This document shows, piece after piece, positions 38,322-51,053 of a DNA stretch of 64,000 nt. This DNA is from Brevipalpus yothersi (taxonomy: Eukaryota; Arthropoda; Arachnida; Trombidiformes; Tenuipalpidae): the NCBI GenBank assembly GCA_003956705.1, contig QZCP01000841.1, positions 16,383 to 80,382 on the forward strand, read 5' to 3'. The first letter of the stretch is position 1, and every line of letters begins with the position of its first letter. Under the pieces are notes generated by a model. That model ran no database searches. It was not told the DNA's origin and saw nothing but the letters and a program-made list of their open reading frames with translations. A program made the position numbers and the translations under genes.

Positions 38322-39038
38322 TCCAAATTCGAATTGAATGTCTCCAATCTTATTCTAAACAATCAAATCTCAACTTTATTTTCCTTCCTGATCCTAGTAT
38401 GCTCGAAAAGTGATCATTTTCCTGACCACGGATGAGAGTATACAGTGAAGTGACTTTTCAGGCTGATCCGATGGTGGAACATTGGTTGCGAATCGGCTTA
38501 AGCGTCATAATATTTGGTCCACTGAATGGTGTGATATCGAGTGGAGAGAGAAAGAAACATGAGAAAGTGAATGACTATGAATTGTGATTTGAACGCTGTT
38601 TTTAGTTGTCCATGTACACAGTGGCTTGTAGCAATCAATTGAAAGTGAGCGCACAGCTCAAAACATATATCCTAAACAGTGGAAGATGGAGAAAGTGAGA
38701 CCGAGGGGTTAGATGGTGAATCGGATTAGTTTTGCTCCAATGTTTGGTAGAGTGTTTGTATATACACACACTCGTATCATTTGACGTGACGATGGAAAAT
38801 CACCGGCGATTATGGCTGATAGTTTTTACCGATCATCCCAAAGCCATGATCCGGATATTCGGCAAGTGAAGCAATAGATTGATCTACTAGATCGGTTCTT
38901 GTGAATATACACTGATTCTACCGAGATGATGCTGCACCAAATCAATTAGATTAATAGTTTCATTGATAATCGGCTTAAAGTGTCTGGATGGTTTGGCCGG
39001 GTGATGTGTATTAGTAGAGGCTATGAAGAAGGAAGATG

Positions 39039-39074
<36 letters not shown>

Positions 39075-39522
39075 AAAGAAAGAAAGAGAGAGAACAGCGA
39101 AAGATGAGCTTAAAGATAAATTCTGTCTTCTTCTTCTAAAGCATTTAGAGGGGAAGAGAAGAGCAATCAGAAAGAGGAAAAAATGAGAGGCAAATAGATG
39201 TATACAAAGTCATGGAGAGAAGATGAGAGGAGGAAAATATTGTCATAGGATAGGAAGATGATGGAGAGAAGAGAGAAAAGAGACAGGGACTATGGATGTT
39301 GTATATACACACAACAATCAGCCATAAGCCCATATCTTTTCATCCCGCTTTGGCTTGTAATCTCCATTCAATTTGTCTTGCCCCGGATATCACCATTTGA
39401 TGGAGAATATAAAGGCATTAAATGCTCACCATTTTTGCCATTATTCTACTGGATCGTTTGCATGTTACGATCTTTCAACGTAATTGTATTCACTTTTGTT
39501 GATTGAGAGTGACTATTTTTTC

Positions 39523-39569
<47 letters not shown>

Positions 39570-41345
39570 TAGTCTATCTCAAGTCCTTAATCCTCTGTCT
39601 CTCTATCGCTCTCTCGTTCCTTTTATTCATCTCAAACTATCCAACTTTATTTCCGCTCTCGAATCAGCCTGATTGAACCCATTCTTTGTCTTTATGAGTA
39701 TCATTTTGTCAAGCTAATCATAGTCTAAACATGCATTATTTTGCATTACAGTGGACATTCCACCCCATCATACATGATGAATACTTCAACAACACTTTTC
39801 TTGTCCATTTTATTTCCCCTATTCCAGATTGTTCTCCTTCAGGATCCGAAACAAGTCCTCTTGTATCCCCATCAACCTCTCCTACACCAGCCAAACGTCG
39901 TGCTACTCCATCAACTATGCCCAAAACATCCCACTGTGAACTGCATGATTTCATAAATCGAAGTCCCGCCACAGATCGCATAAATTATCCACTGACAAGT
40001 GAGATCAACTTATCATTAAAAGAAAATTCTGCACCTCCACCACCGCCCAATATTTATCCATCACTTTATCCATCATGTCCATCTCTATTCATGGCTCCGA
40101 GCCTTTTCAAGCCTATTATTGCAAATAATCTTAGCGTTGGATGTCCACTAAATTTATCCATGAGTAATCCATTGAAAAGTAGCTCCAATATTCGACATTT
40201 GGTAGATCATCCAGCTCCAAGATCCGAATCGGGAACAGACTCATGTCCAACCACACGTTCAACCTGTGAAACTCCTTCACCAAATGAAATTCGAACAAAT
40301 CACAACGTAAGTCACTGAATTTAATGGACATGACTTGATTTCTGAGGAATTTATTTATTCCATGTAGATGTCTGATTCAAAAGGAGAAGTTTCAGCAGAA
40401 AATGGAGCTGATTTCCGGGGTTCTGGTAAGAGACCATCACCCGGATTGTTGTGTGTTGTTTGTGGAGATACTTCTAGCGGAAAACACTATGGAATATTAG
40501 CATGCAATGGATGTTCTGGATTTTTCAAGCGAAGTGTTCGAAGAAAACTGATATACAGGTGAGTTTCTTTGAAGCTCTGAATTTTTGCCCACTAAAATGA
40601 AAACTCCTCGTTGATTTTCCTACCGTCTATTGAAACCTGTGCCAATTGTTTGATTGGATGTCTTGAGAAAGTGAGATCTGAACTAAATTCAGGGCTCTTC
40701 AAAAAAAGAAGCTTTTCTTGAGGGAAAAGGAGGAAAAATTTAAGTAAAAAACACAAAACCTTCACTTCCTAGCTTTTGGTGATATAGAAGTTTCCAACAC
40801 AATATTCCTATTCTTCTATATTTTTTGCGTCTGTCTTGCTTTTACTTTTACATTCAAATCAATTTTGATGCTTGACTATTTGTTCTTGATCGAAAATGGT
40901 TGTCTTACGATTTTGATCCGCTCTCTTGAGCATCGCAAATCTTTCCTGAGCAGTCATACCATTTGTATTCCTTGACATCATCATCTTTTCCAAAACGATT
41001 CCATTTTACAGAATCGATTTGAAATGCTCACTCAGACTTATTTCCTTCATCTTGGGATATAACTTTCCTCTCTTTCTTGGTGCTCCTCCTTGCTCTTTTG
41101 TTCCTCCGAGGGGCTCAAAATCATCCAGAACATGATGGCAAGCTTTGAGAGCCCCACTTTACTGGGCCATGCTTCTTGAAAATCGATGAGCTTTTTCAGC
41201 TCTGCCACCAATCATCATCATGCCGAGATCGACTGAGACCTCTCGGAAGCTCACTGATTTTCATTAGAGGAGGAGACTTGTGATGTGTATGTGTTTGTTC
41301 ACTATACTCAAGAGAATCCAACACCACCCACCAAGCTTCCAAAAG

Positions 41346-41400
<55 letters not shown>

Positions 41401-43190
41401 CTTCCCTTGAATCCTTCTCTCTGATCAAGCTCGCTACTTGCTCTTTACCAGCCTATAATCATCACTTTGTATTCCCGAGGAAGAAAGAGAGTTTCCAATC
41501 GATTTTCATGATAGCGAAGCCTTAGAAATTTCCAAGATCTAATGTTACCTTTTGACTCTTTCTTTGAGTTGCATCATACTTGCGAAGAAATATTAAAATT
41601 CATGCACCTTACTCTACAGATGTCAAGCTGGAACAGGAAATTGTGTTATCGATAAGCAGCATCGGAATCAATGTCAAGCGTGTAGGCTCAAAAAATGTAT
41701 TCAAATGGGAATGAATAAAGATGGTAAGAAATTTCATCACTTCCTGAATACATAAACAAGAGCTCAGATTGATTAATTAGGTGTATTTTTGTCGTAAAGC
41801 TGTTCAAAATGAAAGACAACCTCGAAATACAGCAACAATCAGACCAGAGACATTATTGAATGATCGAGAAAGTGAACGCTTACTGCGAGAAGGAGTTGCT
41901 GCAACAGTAAATGCCTTATTTACTGCAAACTCAGGTACAATTTGTGATACATTTCGTGAATGTAAAAAAGATCAGGAACTCTAAAACGCTCAATTCACAG
42001 GTATTCGTGGACTCCCGAGCAATCAAGGCCTTCAGTTCTCAATATCTAACCATTTCACTAATACCGCCGATTCTCGAGAAACTATGGTCAATAATATGGA
42101 GCGTAACACCGAGGATGATAAGAGCGAAAATGGAAAAGGTAAATTTTCTATTATAGCATGAGAATCAGTGACGGAAAGAATTATCAAGGACCTAATTCTT
42201 ACATAACACATTCTTTTCAGATATAGAAATTGGTAGAGGTGTTAACCATTTCGAGTATGCTAATAACATCTCCTATCAGACTTCAAATGGCAATGCATTA
42301 GCAAACTCCTTCGGCTATACTCCTGATCAAAATTTTTCTGCATTGATTCCATGTCATCAGGAGTCGATTTATGAGACATCTGCTAGATTGCTATTCATGG
42401 CTGTTAAATGGGCCAAAAATCTACCTTCTTTTGCAAGTTTGACATTTCGGGACCAGGTTAGTTGTAGAATTTTCATTCAGTCAGCTTATACAGCTTTTCA
42501 TTATGGAATATTCAAATTTGAAACTTGAAATCATGTAATTCTAGGTAATACTACTAGAGGAATCATGGTCAGAACTTTTCTTACTTTGTGCTATACAGTG
42601 GTGTTTACCACTTGAGAATTGTCAATTATTCTCATCAACTGGTTCCAATGAGAACAATTCTCTGATCAATGGTGATCGAGTTGCTGATTTACGAGTTCTC
42701 ACCGAAATTTTGAATCGTTTCAAAACCATTGCTGTGGATCCGGGCGAGTTTGCCTGCCTCAAAGCTCTATCATTATTTAAACCAGGTAAAATAAATAGAA
42801 AATTCGGAATGTTTTTCAGCTAAATCCAAGAGCTATCTCAGATACTAGAAATTTTTTGCTCTGATTTCTGATTGAGGTCATTCAATTCCAGAAGCTAGAG
42901 GTCTTAAAGATGCGTCGAGGATTGAGAACATGCAGGACCAAGCACAAATCATGCTACTTCAACATGAGAAAGCTCGAAATCCCACAAGTCCTACCAGGTG
43001 AGGATCAATAAAATATCAAGCGACAATCAATTTCTGATTCCTCTTTTTTTGGATTAGGTTTGGTAGATTATTACTTCTATTGGTCTCATTAAGATTTGTA
43101 TCAGCTGAAAAAATTGGCACAATTTATTTCCATCGAACCATAGGAAACACACCGATGGAAAAATTATTGTGCGATATGTTCAAGTGCTAA
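37684..43190 (+). CDS. Hr51: Nuclear receptor of the NR2E3/PNR - Hr51 (unfulfilled) type, ten exons
   Basis: Exons 37684-37777, 39828-40306, 40368-40558, 41620-41723, 41800-41934, 42001-42138, 42221-42456, 42545-42785, 42892-42997 and 43058-43190 join in consistent phase to give 618 residues. Residues 1-215 are Ser/Pro-rich. The DNA-binding domain (about 220-286) has two C4 zinc fingers, with CVVCGD at 220-225 and P-box CNGCSG at 237-242, then the AVQNERQPR C-terminal extension typical of the PNR group and distinct from tailless. The ligand-binding domain (about 400-618) includes MAVKWAKNLPSF, VILLEESWSELFLL and the terminal FGRLLLLL...IGNTPMEKLLCDMF. In flies Hr51 regulates mushroom-body neuron remodelling and clock neuron output; the vertebrate relative acts in photoreceptors. 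The start uses the first of two nearby ATGs in exon 1. Confidence 0.93.
38247..38317. repeat. (GA)n microsatellite
   Basis: About 35 GA units in the first intron of the nuclear receptor gene. Confidence 0.95.
39526..39566. repeat. (CT)n microsatellite
   Basis: About 20 CT units, 260 bases before receptor exon 2. Confidence 0.95.
40559..41619 (+). other. Intron splitting the two zinc fingers of the nuclear receptor
   Basis: 1.06 kb intron placed in the linker after ...LIY-R, the conserved position between the two zinc fingers in many nuclear receptors. It holds a CT array at 41350-41397. Confidence 0.8.
41350..41397. repeat. (CT)n microsatellite
   Basis: About 24 CT units inside the zinc-finger intron. 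Confidence 0.95.
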
Positions 43191-44687
43191 ATTTTGCTGT
43201 TATACAATCCTTTTTGTGTCCAAGAAAGAATTCATTGTAATATTGCCAAATAGAGCCTCGAGATCATAAATTCACTTACCATCAAGACCAAAGTTCCATA
43301 AATTGAATCGTTTGAGAATTGCTGAAATCTGACCTGGAAATTACCTCCAATCTATCAGCTGATTAACCCTGAGAATCACTGAATAGATAAATAGATTTTT
43401 TTATGAGGATATATGATCTCGAAAAATTGAATTGCGAGAATGAATTATAAAATCGTTCCAGAACTAGTACTAAAAGGGCATCGGTAAAATTTTGAAACAG
43501 TCAGGGATATTCTCAATCAAGAATATATTGCCAAAAATCCCTCTAAGTAAGTAGAATAAGCACCCTCTTTACAGCATATAGAGTGTCTACTCATGATCTC
43601 ATTCATGGTCTTTTCAATGCTTAATTTAATGTTGATATTTCGTGCTTAACGATTCAGAAAAAAATATCGGAAGCACATCTATCGAAGCATGAAAAATTTT
43701 TCACCCACTGATTTGTCATCATGAAAAGTGGGAATTTTCACCTGTTAGTGAGACTCGATATATTAATAAGGTTCGTGAAAAAAAACAGCTCAAATAGCAT
43801 TCGTTCCAAACTGGATGTTTTTTCTGACCGGATTCCGAGAGGAATGTGTATGTTTGTGCTGCTTGCTCTTTGAGCACACACAAGGTGAGATCATCAATAA
43901 GCGAGAAGCGTGAATCGTATGTTATCATTCGCAGCCCAAATAGTTTAGAAGATGGAAAAAAATGCCACCATTTTTCAGTTTGACACAAATCTGCCCAATA
44001 GTTTGAGGATCAGAAAAATTTTTGAAACAAATTTTTCAATCAACATAAAATAAAAAAAGTAATGATCAGCTTGGTGTATCGATAAAATGGATGAATGAAT
44101 CATTTTAGATGATACTAACGAAAAACGCTACAAGCATATTTATGAAGGAACTTTATAATCAGGTTGTGCATATGAATGCATCAGAAATGAAGCAAATTTT
44201 TTTATTGAAAATCATGCAGACAGATCGATTAGAAGCAATATCTATAATTCATCTTAATCATCGAATTAAAGAAATTATGTGACAAAAAACTTGAAAGTAG
44301 AAAATCTCACATATTTTGGAGTTAAACTTTTTTCATCTTCAATTTTCCCGCCCTTAAAACATGTGCTTTTTGCAAGGTAAACAATGTTGTAACCAAAAAC
44401 GTGAAAATTCTCTGTGATTTTGGCTTAGTGATAATTGATCATTAATTACTTTATTATCTCCTGATTATTTGTTCATTCCAAGTGATAATTAGTCTTTTCA
44501 GTTGTGGTGTTTCCCTGGGCCTGATTTGGTTTGAATTTTCTTGGTTAACTCTCACATTGACCAGTAGGATCAACTTCAACTGTTCGTCACATAGTTTTCA
44601 ATTAGTAATTAAGCTGTGATATCGATTGTTATTGAATTGAAAAATTGATTTGATCAGAATGAAAGTGTACTATTGATTGAATCTAGT
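43191..44687. other. Intergenic AT-rich DNA
   Basis: Receptor 3' UTR followed by AT-rich DNA. No domain-bearing frame or RNA gene was recognised. Confidence 0.5.
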
Positions 44688-45136
44688 ATGTCAAATTCTG
44701 AGTAAGTTTGATAACAAGAAGAATGCGCTAAATTGGTCTAATATTTTTTACCCATAACTACAGTAGCCAAGAAAAGCGGACCATTTCTAAAGATTTGTTA
44801 TCACTAGAACAAAAAGACCTGGTAGACTATCCTGAATCACTTCGAATTGTGAATAAAGGTGATAAAGATAAGAAGAACAATTGTGAGCAGTCTGTAAAGC
44901 CTCAGACGAAGCGATTGAAATCTTCTCTACTTCCTCGTTTAAAATCGTTCTTCGATCAAGTTTCAAAAGAGAAAGAAGAAGAGGAACTACAGATTGGAGA
45001 ACCTACTGAACCTATCGATGATAAATCTGATGTACCTCAAGTGCAATTGAGTGTCATGTTCTGTGAATTGCCAGGATCTGAAGAGAAAATATTTGCACCT
45101 GATTCTGCTAGCTCCAGTGATTCTGAAGAATCCTAG
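44688..45136 (+). CDS. Small acidic protein resembling NOPCHAP1, two exons
   Basis: A 14-base first exon (44688-44701, MSNS plus two bases) joins exon 2 (44764-45136) for 128 residues. The acceptor is a tandem CAG-TAG, so an isoform shorter by one residue is possible. The middle has SSLLPRLKSFFDQ followed by a Glu-rich helix, then VPQVQLSVMFCEL and an acidic Ser tail (SSSDSEES). That order (leucine-rich helix, short beta-like hydrophobic motif, acidic tail) is like NOPCHAP1 (C12orf45), a chaperone for box C/D snoRNP assembly; the match is weak and from memory of the family pattern. Its stop is only 88 bases before the ATG of the NOL8-like gene on the same strand. Confidence 0.5.
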
Positions 45137-45224
45137 TGATAAATCCAAGAAAAATATTCGCCAAGTTTCTAGACCGTTCTTTTAATATTTCGAGGTATAT
45201 GTGCAAATCATTCCTCGAGACAGT

Positions 45225-46919
45225 ATGTCATTTGCAAGTTCTGATGCCAAAAAACGTGAGGAAGCTGAAGCAAAGAGACAAGCAGCAGTCCAAGAGAAAC
45301 TTCTTTCACAGCAAAAAGAAAAAGAACTTATAAAACAAGCATTTTCTGGTCAATTGCCTAATAAAAAAATTGTCTTCGATCAAGGATTGAAAGTTGCTGA
45401 AAAAATTTCAAAAGTTAGCCTTTTCGATGACATTGATGACAATGAAGAAGACAATTCTTCAATCGTAAACAATTTGATCAAGCTCTCAGAAAAAAGCTCA
45501 AGAAATGATAAGGAGGCAAAATTGATTGAATTACAGTCAAGGTTTGCTCATGACCCTCGTTTTAAAGTGAATGAAAATTTCCTCGACGATGATGAAGATG
45601 GAGATGATCTTCAGACAAAATCAAGAGGACCAAACTTTGAACAGTCAAAGGGTTTGCCTTGTATAACCGATGGTGTGAATGAGGCAGAGATACCATTGGA
45701 AGAGGAGAAGGAAAAAACTTTGGACATCTTGGAAACGGTTTTAGGAAAACCATTGAAGCGAAAAGGGAAAACCAAACTCCTGCCATCACAATCATCATTG
45801 ATTATTCCCCGATTTGATCCTTCAAAGCCTGATTCGGAGAAATACATCGTCAAAAAGAAAAAAATTGAAAGAAATCTACCCAAAAAATCGCTCGATCTGG
45901 AGAAAGATACCGACCAAAGCAAAAAAGTAAGCTCCGAAAGATTTTATGAAGTTAGTGAAACTATCAAAAAGGGACTGGAATCAAGTGAAGGCTTCAGTTT
46001 CGCTAATCTTTTTGGTGGTGAAAAAGATCCTGATGATGACCAAGATAATCATTATGGAGAAAGGGAATTTAGCTCAAGCGAAGAAGAAGAAAAAGATCAA
46101 GGTGATGAAAGCGAAGAGGATCAGGATCAGGATATTAAAGATGATAGGGGAACTGAGAGTGAAAAGGATCAAAGTGGAGGATTCATTGATGGAAAATCAG
46201 CCACTAAAGTGAAATCTGATTCGAAACGAAAAAAACAACATGGAAATAGTGTCATCGTTAGTAAGCATTCTGAAAGTGATAGTAAGGATTTGGATGATCG
46301 CGTCCTTAGAAAGTCCAAATCAAACAGCCAAAAAGATTCCTCACACAATGAAAATTCTACTGCTATGTCACCTTCTACTCATTCTTCGAGATCTCTGAAT
46401 GAATCCAGTCACGAGTTGATTAATGTAAATAATAAACAAAAAGGGAAAGGGAAAAGTAAAGAAAAGAATGAAAAGGGTAATTCAGATGGAGTCGTGATCT
46501 CAAATCCTCTTCTTAAGTATGAACGATTTTTCCTTGATGAGAAAGACGAGCGTCTCAAAAAAGACACCTTCTTTCAACCTGAGTTGATTGAGTTGCATAT
46601 AAAAAATTGGAAAGAAAAGCGTACACAAATGATCACAGTAAGATACTTTATTATTTGTATAATGATGTTATAATTTGATTTTATCATCATTGAATTTGTC
46701 TTATCTTTTCGTTTTCGTTTACTTTCTTGGTAGGGGACACTTTTGTGACTGAAATTTGATTTGCTGCCGTTTTTTTTTTCATTACAGGCTCTCACCAAGA
46801 AGCGAAGACATTTCAAACATGTTGAAAAATTAAAATCAAATATTGAAAAGAGCGATTGGACGAACAAAGATTCGAAAAAAAGAAAAAGGATTTTCAAAGA
46901 TACAGTCAAAAAACACTGA
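45225..46919 (+). CDS. NOL8: NOL8-like nucleolar protein lacking an RRM, two exons
   Basis: Exons 45225-46637 and 46788-46919, phase 0, encode 514 residues. The start is the first ATG in frame; the frame is open a little further 5' without another ATG. Residues 8-45 form a charged coiled coil (KKREEAEAKRQAAVQEKL). The NOL8-type block follows: LIELQSRFAHDPRFKVNENFLDDDED (about 107-132), then TLDILETVLGKPL. A long Lys/Glu/Asp/Ser region and a conserved C-terminus (FFQPELIELHIKNWKEKRTQM and a basic tail) complete it. Human NOL8 has an N-terminal RRM, is about 1170 residues and works in nucleolar rRNA processing. No RRM is encoded here, and the preceding gene does not supply one. Either the mite protein is truncated or an upstream exon was missed. 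Confidence 0.68.
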
Positions 46920-47008
46920 ACCTTTTTTCATCATTTGCATATTCAATAATAATAATATTAATAATAAACGTTGATCTGATTCTTGTATTCTTTCAGAATT
47001 TATAGTGA

Positions 47009-47689
47009 TCAGTTTACATGATATCCTGATGGAAGGTGATGGTGTCTTCGTTGCCCACAATTTCTTATGATATAGGGTAGAATGATGGCTAGACCAATCA
47101 TACAGCATCCAACTGCGTTGATGATTATGGTTGATTCTTCGAACTCCTTGTAATTCGGTTTGCCCTCTTTTCCGCTATTTAAATTAGAGAGGAAGAAGAA
47201 GAAGAAGTTATAGAAACAGTCCGTGAATAAGTCAAACATGAATGAGAAGAAGTAGATTCCGAATCAGCAAGGGGGATTAGAGATACATCGTAAATTGATA
47301 TTGCAATTAGTGATGCCACAAAGCCAATAGTAGCCTTCGGATACTTTTCATCGATCAGAGAGATGTAAGATGCAATTGAATCACCATTAAAAAGTTGTAG
47401 AAAATGTATGTGATCTAAAGATGGCCATGACCGTTATTCATGATTGGCTTATTTCGGAATAAACGAATCACATTTTCTGCGGTCACTTGTTAAAAGGATC
47501 TAGTTTCATGTTGTATCTTTAAGGTCACGATGGGAAGCTCTTTCTGTTGCCCAGCAAAATTTAGCCCGATTTCACGGGTTGTCCTTGTTTCAGTGAAGAT
47601 TCATTAGTTAACTCTATGCCAGTCCAATATACCTCGAATGTTAATCAAATTGTAAAAATTTATGCGCTTCTGGAGCATATACGAAGAGT

Positions 47690-47729
<40 letters not shown>

Positions 47730-50700
47730 TGAGAAATAGGGCCAAAAATCAAACAGGACCAAACGCAGCTCACTGATAATCGCTTTGAGGCACAATTCTG
47801 AGCCTGAAGCGTAAAAGGGATTGAATTTTGGCCCGTCAATCTGAAGAAGATTGGTGATCACGGATTTGTGTGGGTTTAATATGATTTTCAGTGGAAATGA
47901 TAAGAAACTCGAGCTCAAAATTTTGACCGCTACTTTTGGGATCCAAGCAAACCAATGTCACTGTCAACGTGAGTGAATAACTGTTCGGAAGTCAAGATGG
48001 TTGTCAAGATTTGTTGAACTTACTTTAATCGAGCTCGAGCAACTTGTAGTAGTCCAGAAATTGATGCAACTACAGCAAGACTGTAAATGACCAGGCCAAA
48101 AGTAACGTGGGTTGGCAAAAGCTTGGCCCGGAAGGAGGAGGTTGCTTTGTCACAACACAGGAGAATCAGAAATGATACGAAACCAACGACAAACTGTTGA
48201 ATGGTAAAGAAAAAAATGTGAGATTATTTTTTCGTAAAAGAATTAAGAGTGATTTTTTATAACAAACTTTTTGAAAAGGAGTGCGTAAGTAAGCCTCGAA
48301 AAAAAGACTTAATAACCTTCGATAATGAGAAAATTTTCCGAAAAATTTAGTTTATCGCTGAGCACATTACACTTTTGTTAACTGTATCGTTTAATTATCC
48401 CACATTTATGTGCACGTATATAAGTGAAGCTTGAAAACTTTTTACCAAAGTCAAGTTTGTGAGAAATTTGAGTTCTATTAATAGAAATGAAGATTTTGAT
48501 CCCTGAAGGATGAGCAAATGGATAAATAGTAATCATAATCGAGTGTAAGTAGATCATCCAAGATCTGAAATCCACGGATCACACACAAAAAAGCATTCAA
48601 AAATACTCAGTTAAGCCCAAAAAATTAGACATCATACATTTGCGAAAATTTACTTTCCCAAGTTTAATTTTTCCTTCCCTGAAAAAATTTGATCAAATAA
48701 AACATAATCTTGTTCAGCCTCGAGCAGCCTCAAAATTGGAAGAACCATTCAACGGATGTTCCTCAAAAAAAACCTTCAAAAAAGAAAAATCTCCACCTCA
48801 AACTATGATCACACACCATTCATATAATTTGATGATAATCTAATCCATCGAATACTCTCAGCCCTAATCAAACAGGATCATCTTAATCATAATCACAAAT
48901 TTATCTTCAAAAATTCTCTCTCCTGAATTTCATGCTCAAAATTAATGTCCGAAAAACTTTCCTCAGAACATTGAGACTTTGACTTTGGCGCTCAAAAAGG
49001 AAAAGAAAGGGGAAAAAATTCAATACACACAGAGACATCTAGTATGTACACTTTTTCCCGCATCTTGAAGGCTTGAAGACGCCAAGCAAGTCAACATGCT
49101 TTTGTATTGTTTGGATCAAATTTTCGACTGATTGATCTTGATCTTCATTATTGTTCCCTTATATTATCGTGAGTGTCATTTGAGAAGTGATAATATTTGG
49201 TGGTTTGTATAGTGTATGGTAATAGGTGTACAGTGATTGTGACAGTCTGATTCGTATTTTGGCAACATGACGCAAAGAAAGAAGGGAGGTAAAAGAGGTG
49301 GTAAAGGGAAAGCTAAGCGAGAGGAAGTGGAAGAAGTGGAAGAGGAGTATATTGTTGAGAAAGTTATCGATCAAAAGGTTGAGAAAGGAAAGCGACTCTA
49401 TCTACTGAAATGGAAAGGTTTTCCTGATTCCGAAAACACATGGGAGCCCGCTGAAAATCTTCAGTGTCCTGAATTGATTGAACAGTTCCATCGAAGTAGA
49501 GGTGATGATGAAGGCGCGGGCACATCTGGTACAAGTCGACAAAGGCATTCGTCAGATGAAGGATCTGAGCGTGATTCTGTACGAGGCTCATCTCCAGTTT
49601 CTGTATCATCTTCCACCGGTAAAGGAAAGCGAAAATCTACTCGAACTCGTTACGAAGATGATAGTGATGCCGATAAGGTAGTGGATGATTCTGATGAAGA
49701 ATTTTTTTCAACGAGCATCAAAAAGGTGCGCAAAGAAGAGGATATCATCAAATCTAGAGAAGCCCAAGTGAAAAGTCGAGAAGATCTTTGGGCTGCTGTC
49801 ACAAGTAAGAGTCCAACCAAAACTCAGGAAGTTAAAGAGAAGGAAAAAGAAAAAGATAAAGACAAAGAGAAAGAGAAAGATGGTAATGATGATGATACCC
49901 TTAGCGACTCTCTCGCAAGCTCTCCCAAAGCAACTTTCACCAAGTATGAAGATAAATTTAAGGGAGCATTCCTTGATACTGATAGTGATAATGGTGAACA
50001 TACAACCGATGATGTAACGCCCCAGCGAAAAGATGTAGACCTCTCAGAAGACGAAGAAAATCAACATGACGATGAAAATGAAAAACAGAACGGGGTCGAA
50101 AAAGGCAAAGAAGATATTGTTGCAGAGAAAGTATTGAGAGCATGTCAAAAAAGCGATGGTTTCATCCATTTTCTCATCAAACTTAAAGGAGTTGACCGAC
50201 CGCAACAATACATCTCCAAGGAAGCTAACATTTTATTCCCTGATAAAGTTATTGAATTTTACGAGTCTAAGATTCAATGGGCACCTTGAAATTGAACCTC
50301 AAGATCAACTCATATTTGCATCAGCAGCGGAATTTTTTTCCACAACTTTGTTGTGAGCATTCTTTTTCATCCAATCATCTGCGATTCTCTCGCGTTTTCT
50401 GACAATTTTTTCAAAAATTTGTAACGAGGTCTACCTGAATGAAGCTCATCTGGGCCATTCACACCCACCTTATCTTCGTGTAAAATTAAACATGAACCAA
50501 TAAGAATAGTAAAAAGCTCTACCCAATCTTTGCCTAGAATCTATGCCATGAATGTTAGCGGGTTCACTCGGGAACTGATGAAATATTTGAATACAAATGT
50601 TTGAAGATCATTTTGATCTGGGATGTTCTCATTGCTCTTTCCGTACTATTTGGTGAGATAAAATTTACCCTCTCTTCTAAACTCGAGCAAATTTAAAGTT

Positions 50701-51008
50701 ATTAACGGGGAAGGTAAAATTGAATTGAAAAAGCCTTCACTCAGCCGACACATCCTACATTTCATATTGACCTCAAGCATATTACACATTTATGCGTGCA
50801 TATATAAAGAGAAAGAGAGAGAGAAAAAATTGCTGATTTTGTAACTAGTTACTGATCTTCAAGAGGTTGGCCAAGATATATATTCATGAAACAGTTGAAC
50901 AAGAAGGGGCTGAGGCTTGGTAAATGGTATTCACTCAAATTAATTCCATCTCTCTCTTGATTTCACTTTGAAGCTGAGGCTGATCGGACTCAGTTAAAAC
51001 TGGAAAAG

Positions 51009-51053
<45 letters not shown>

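Larger units (their letters stand above)
37778..39827 (+). other. First intron of the nuclear receptor gene
   Basis: 2.05 kb, with a long GA array (38247-38317), a shorter one (39044-39072) and a CT array (39526-39566). No nested exon was recognised. Confidence 0.75.

Noticed and set aside
45562..45922. Antisense frames within the NOL8-like exon
   Set aside because: Shadows of the sense coding strand, which has the conserved motifs.
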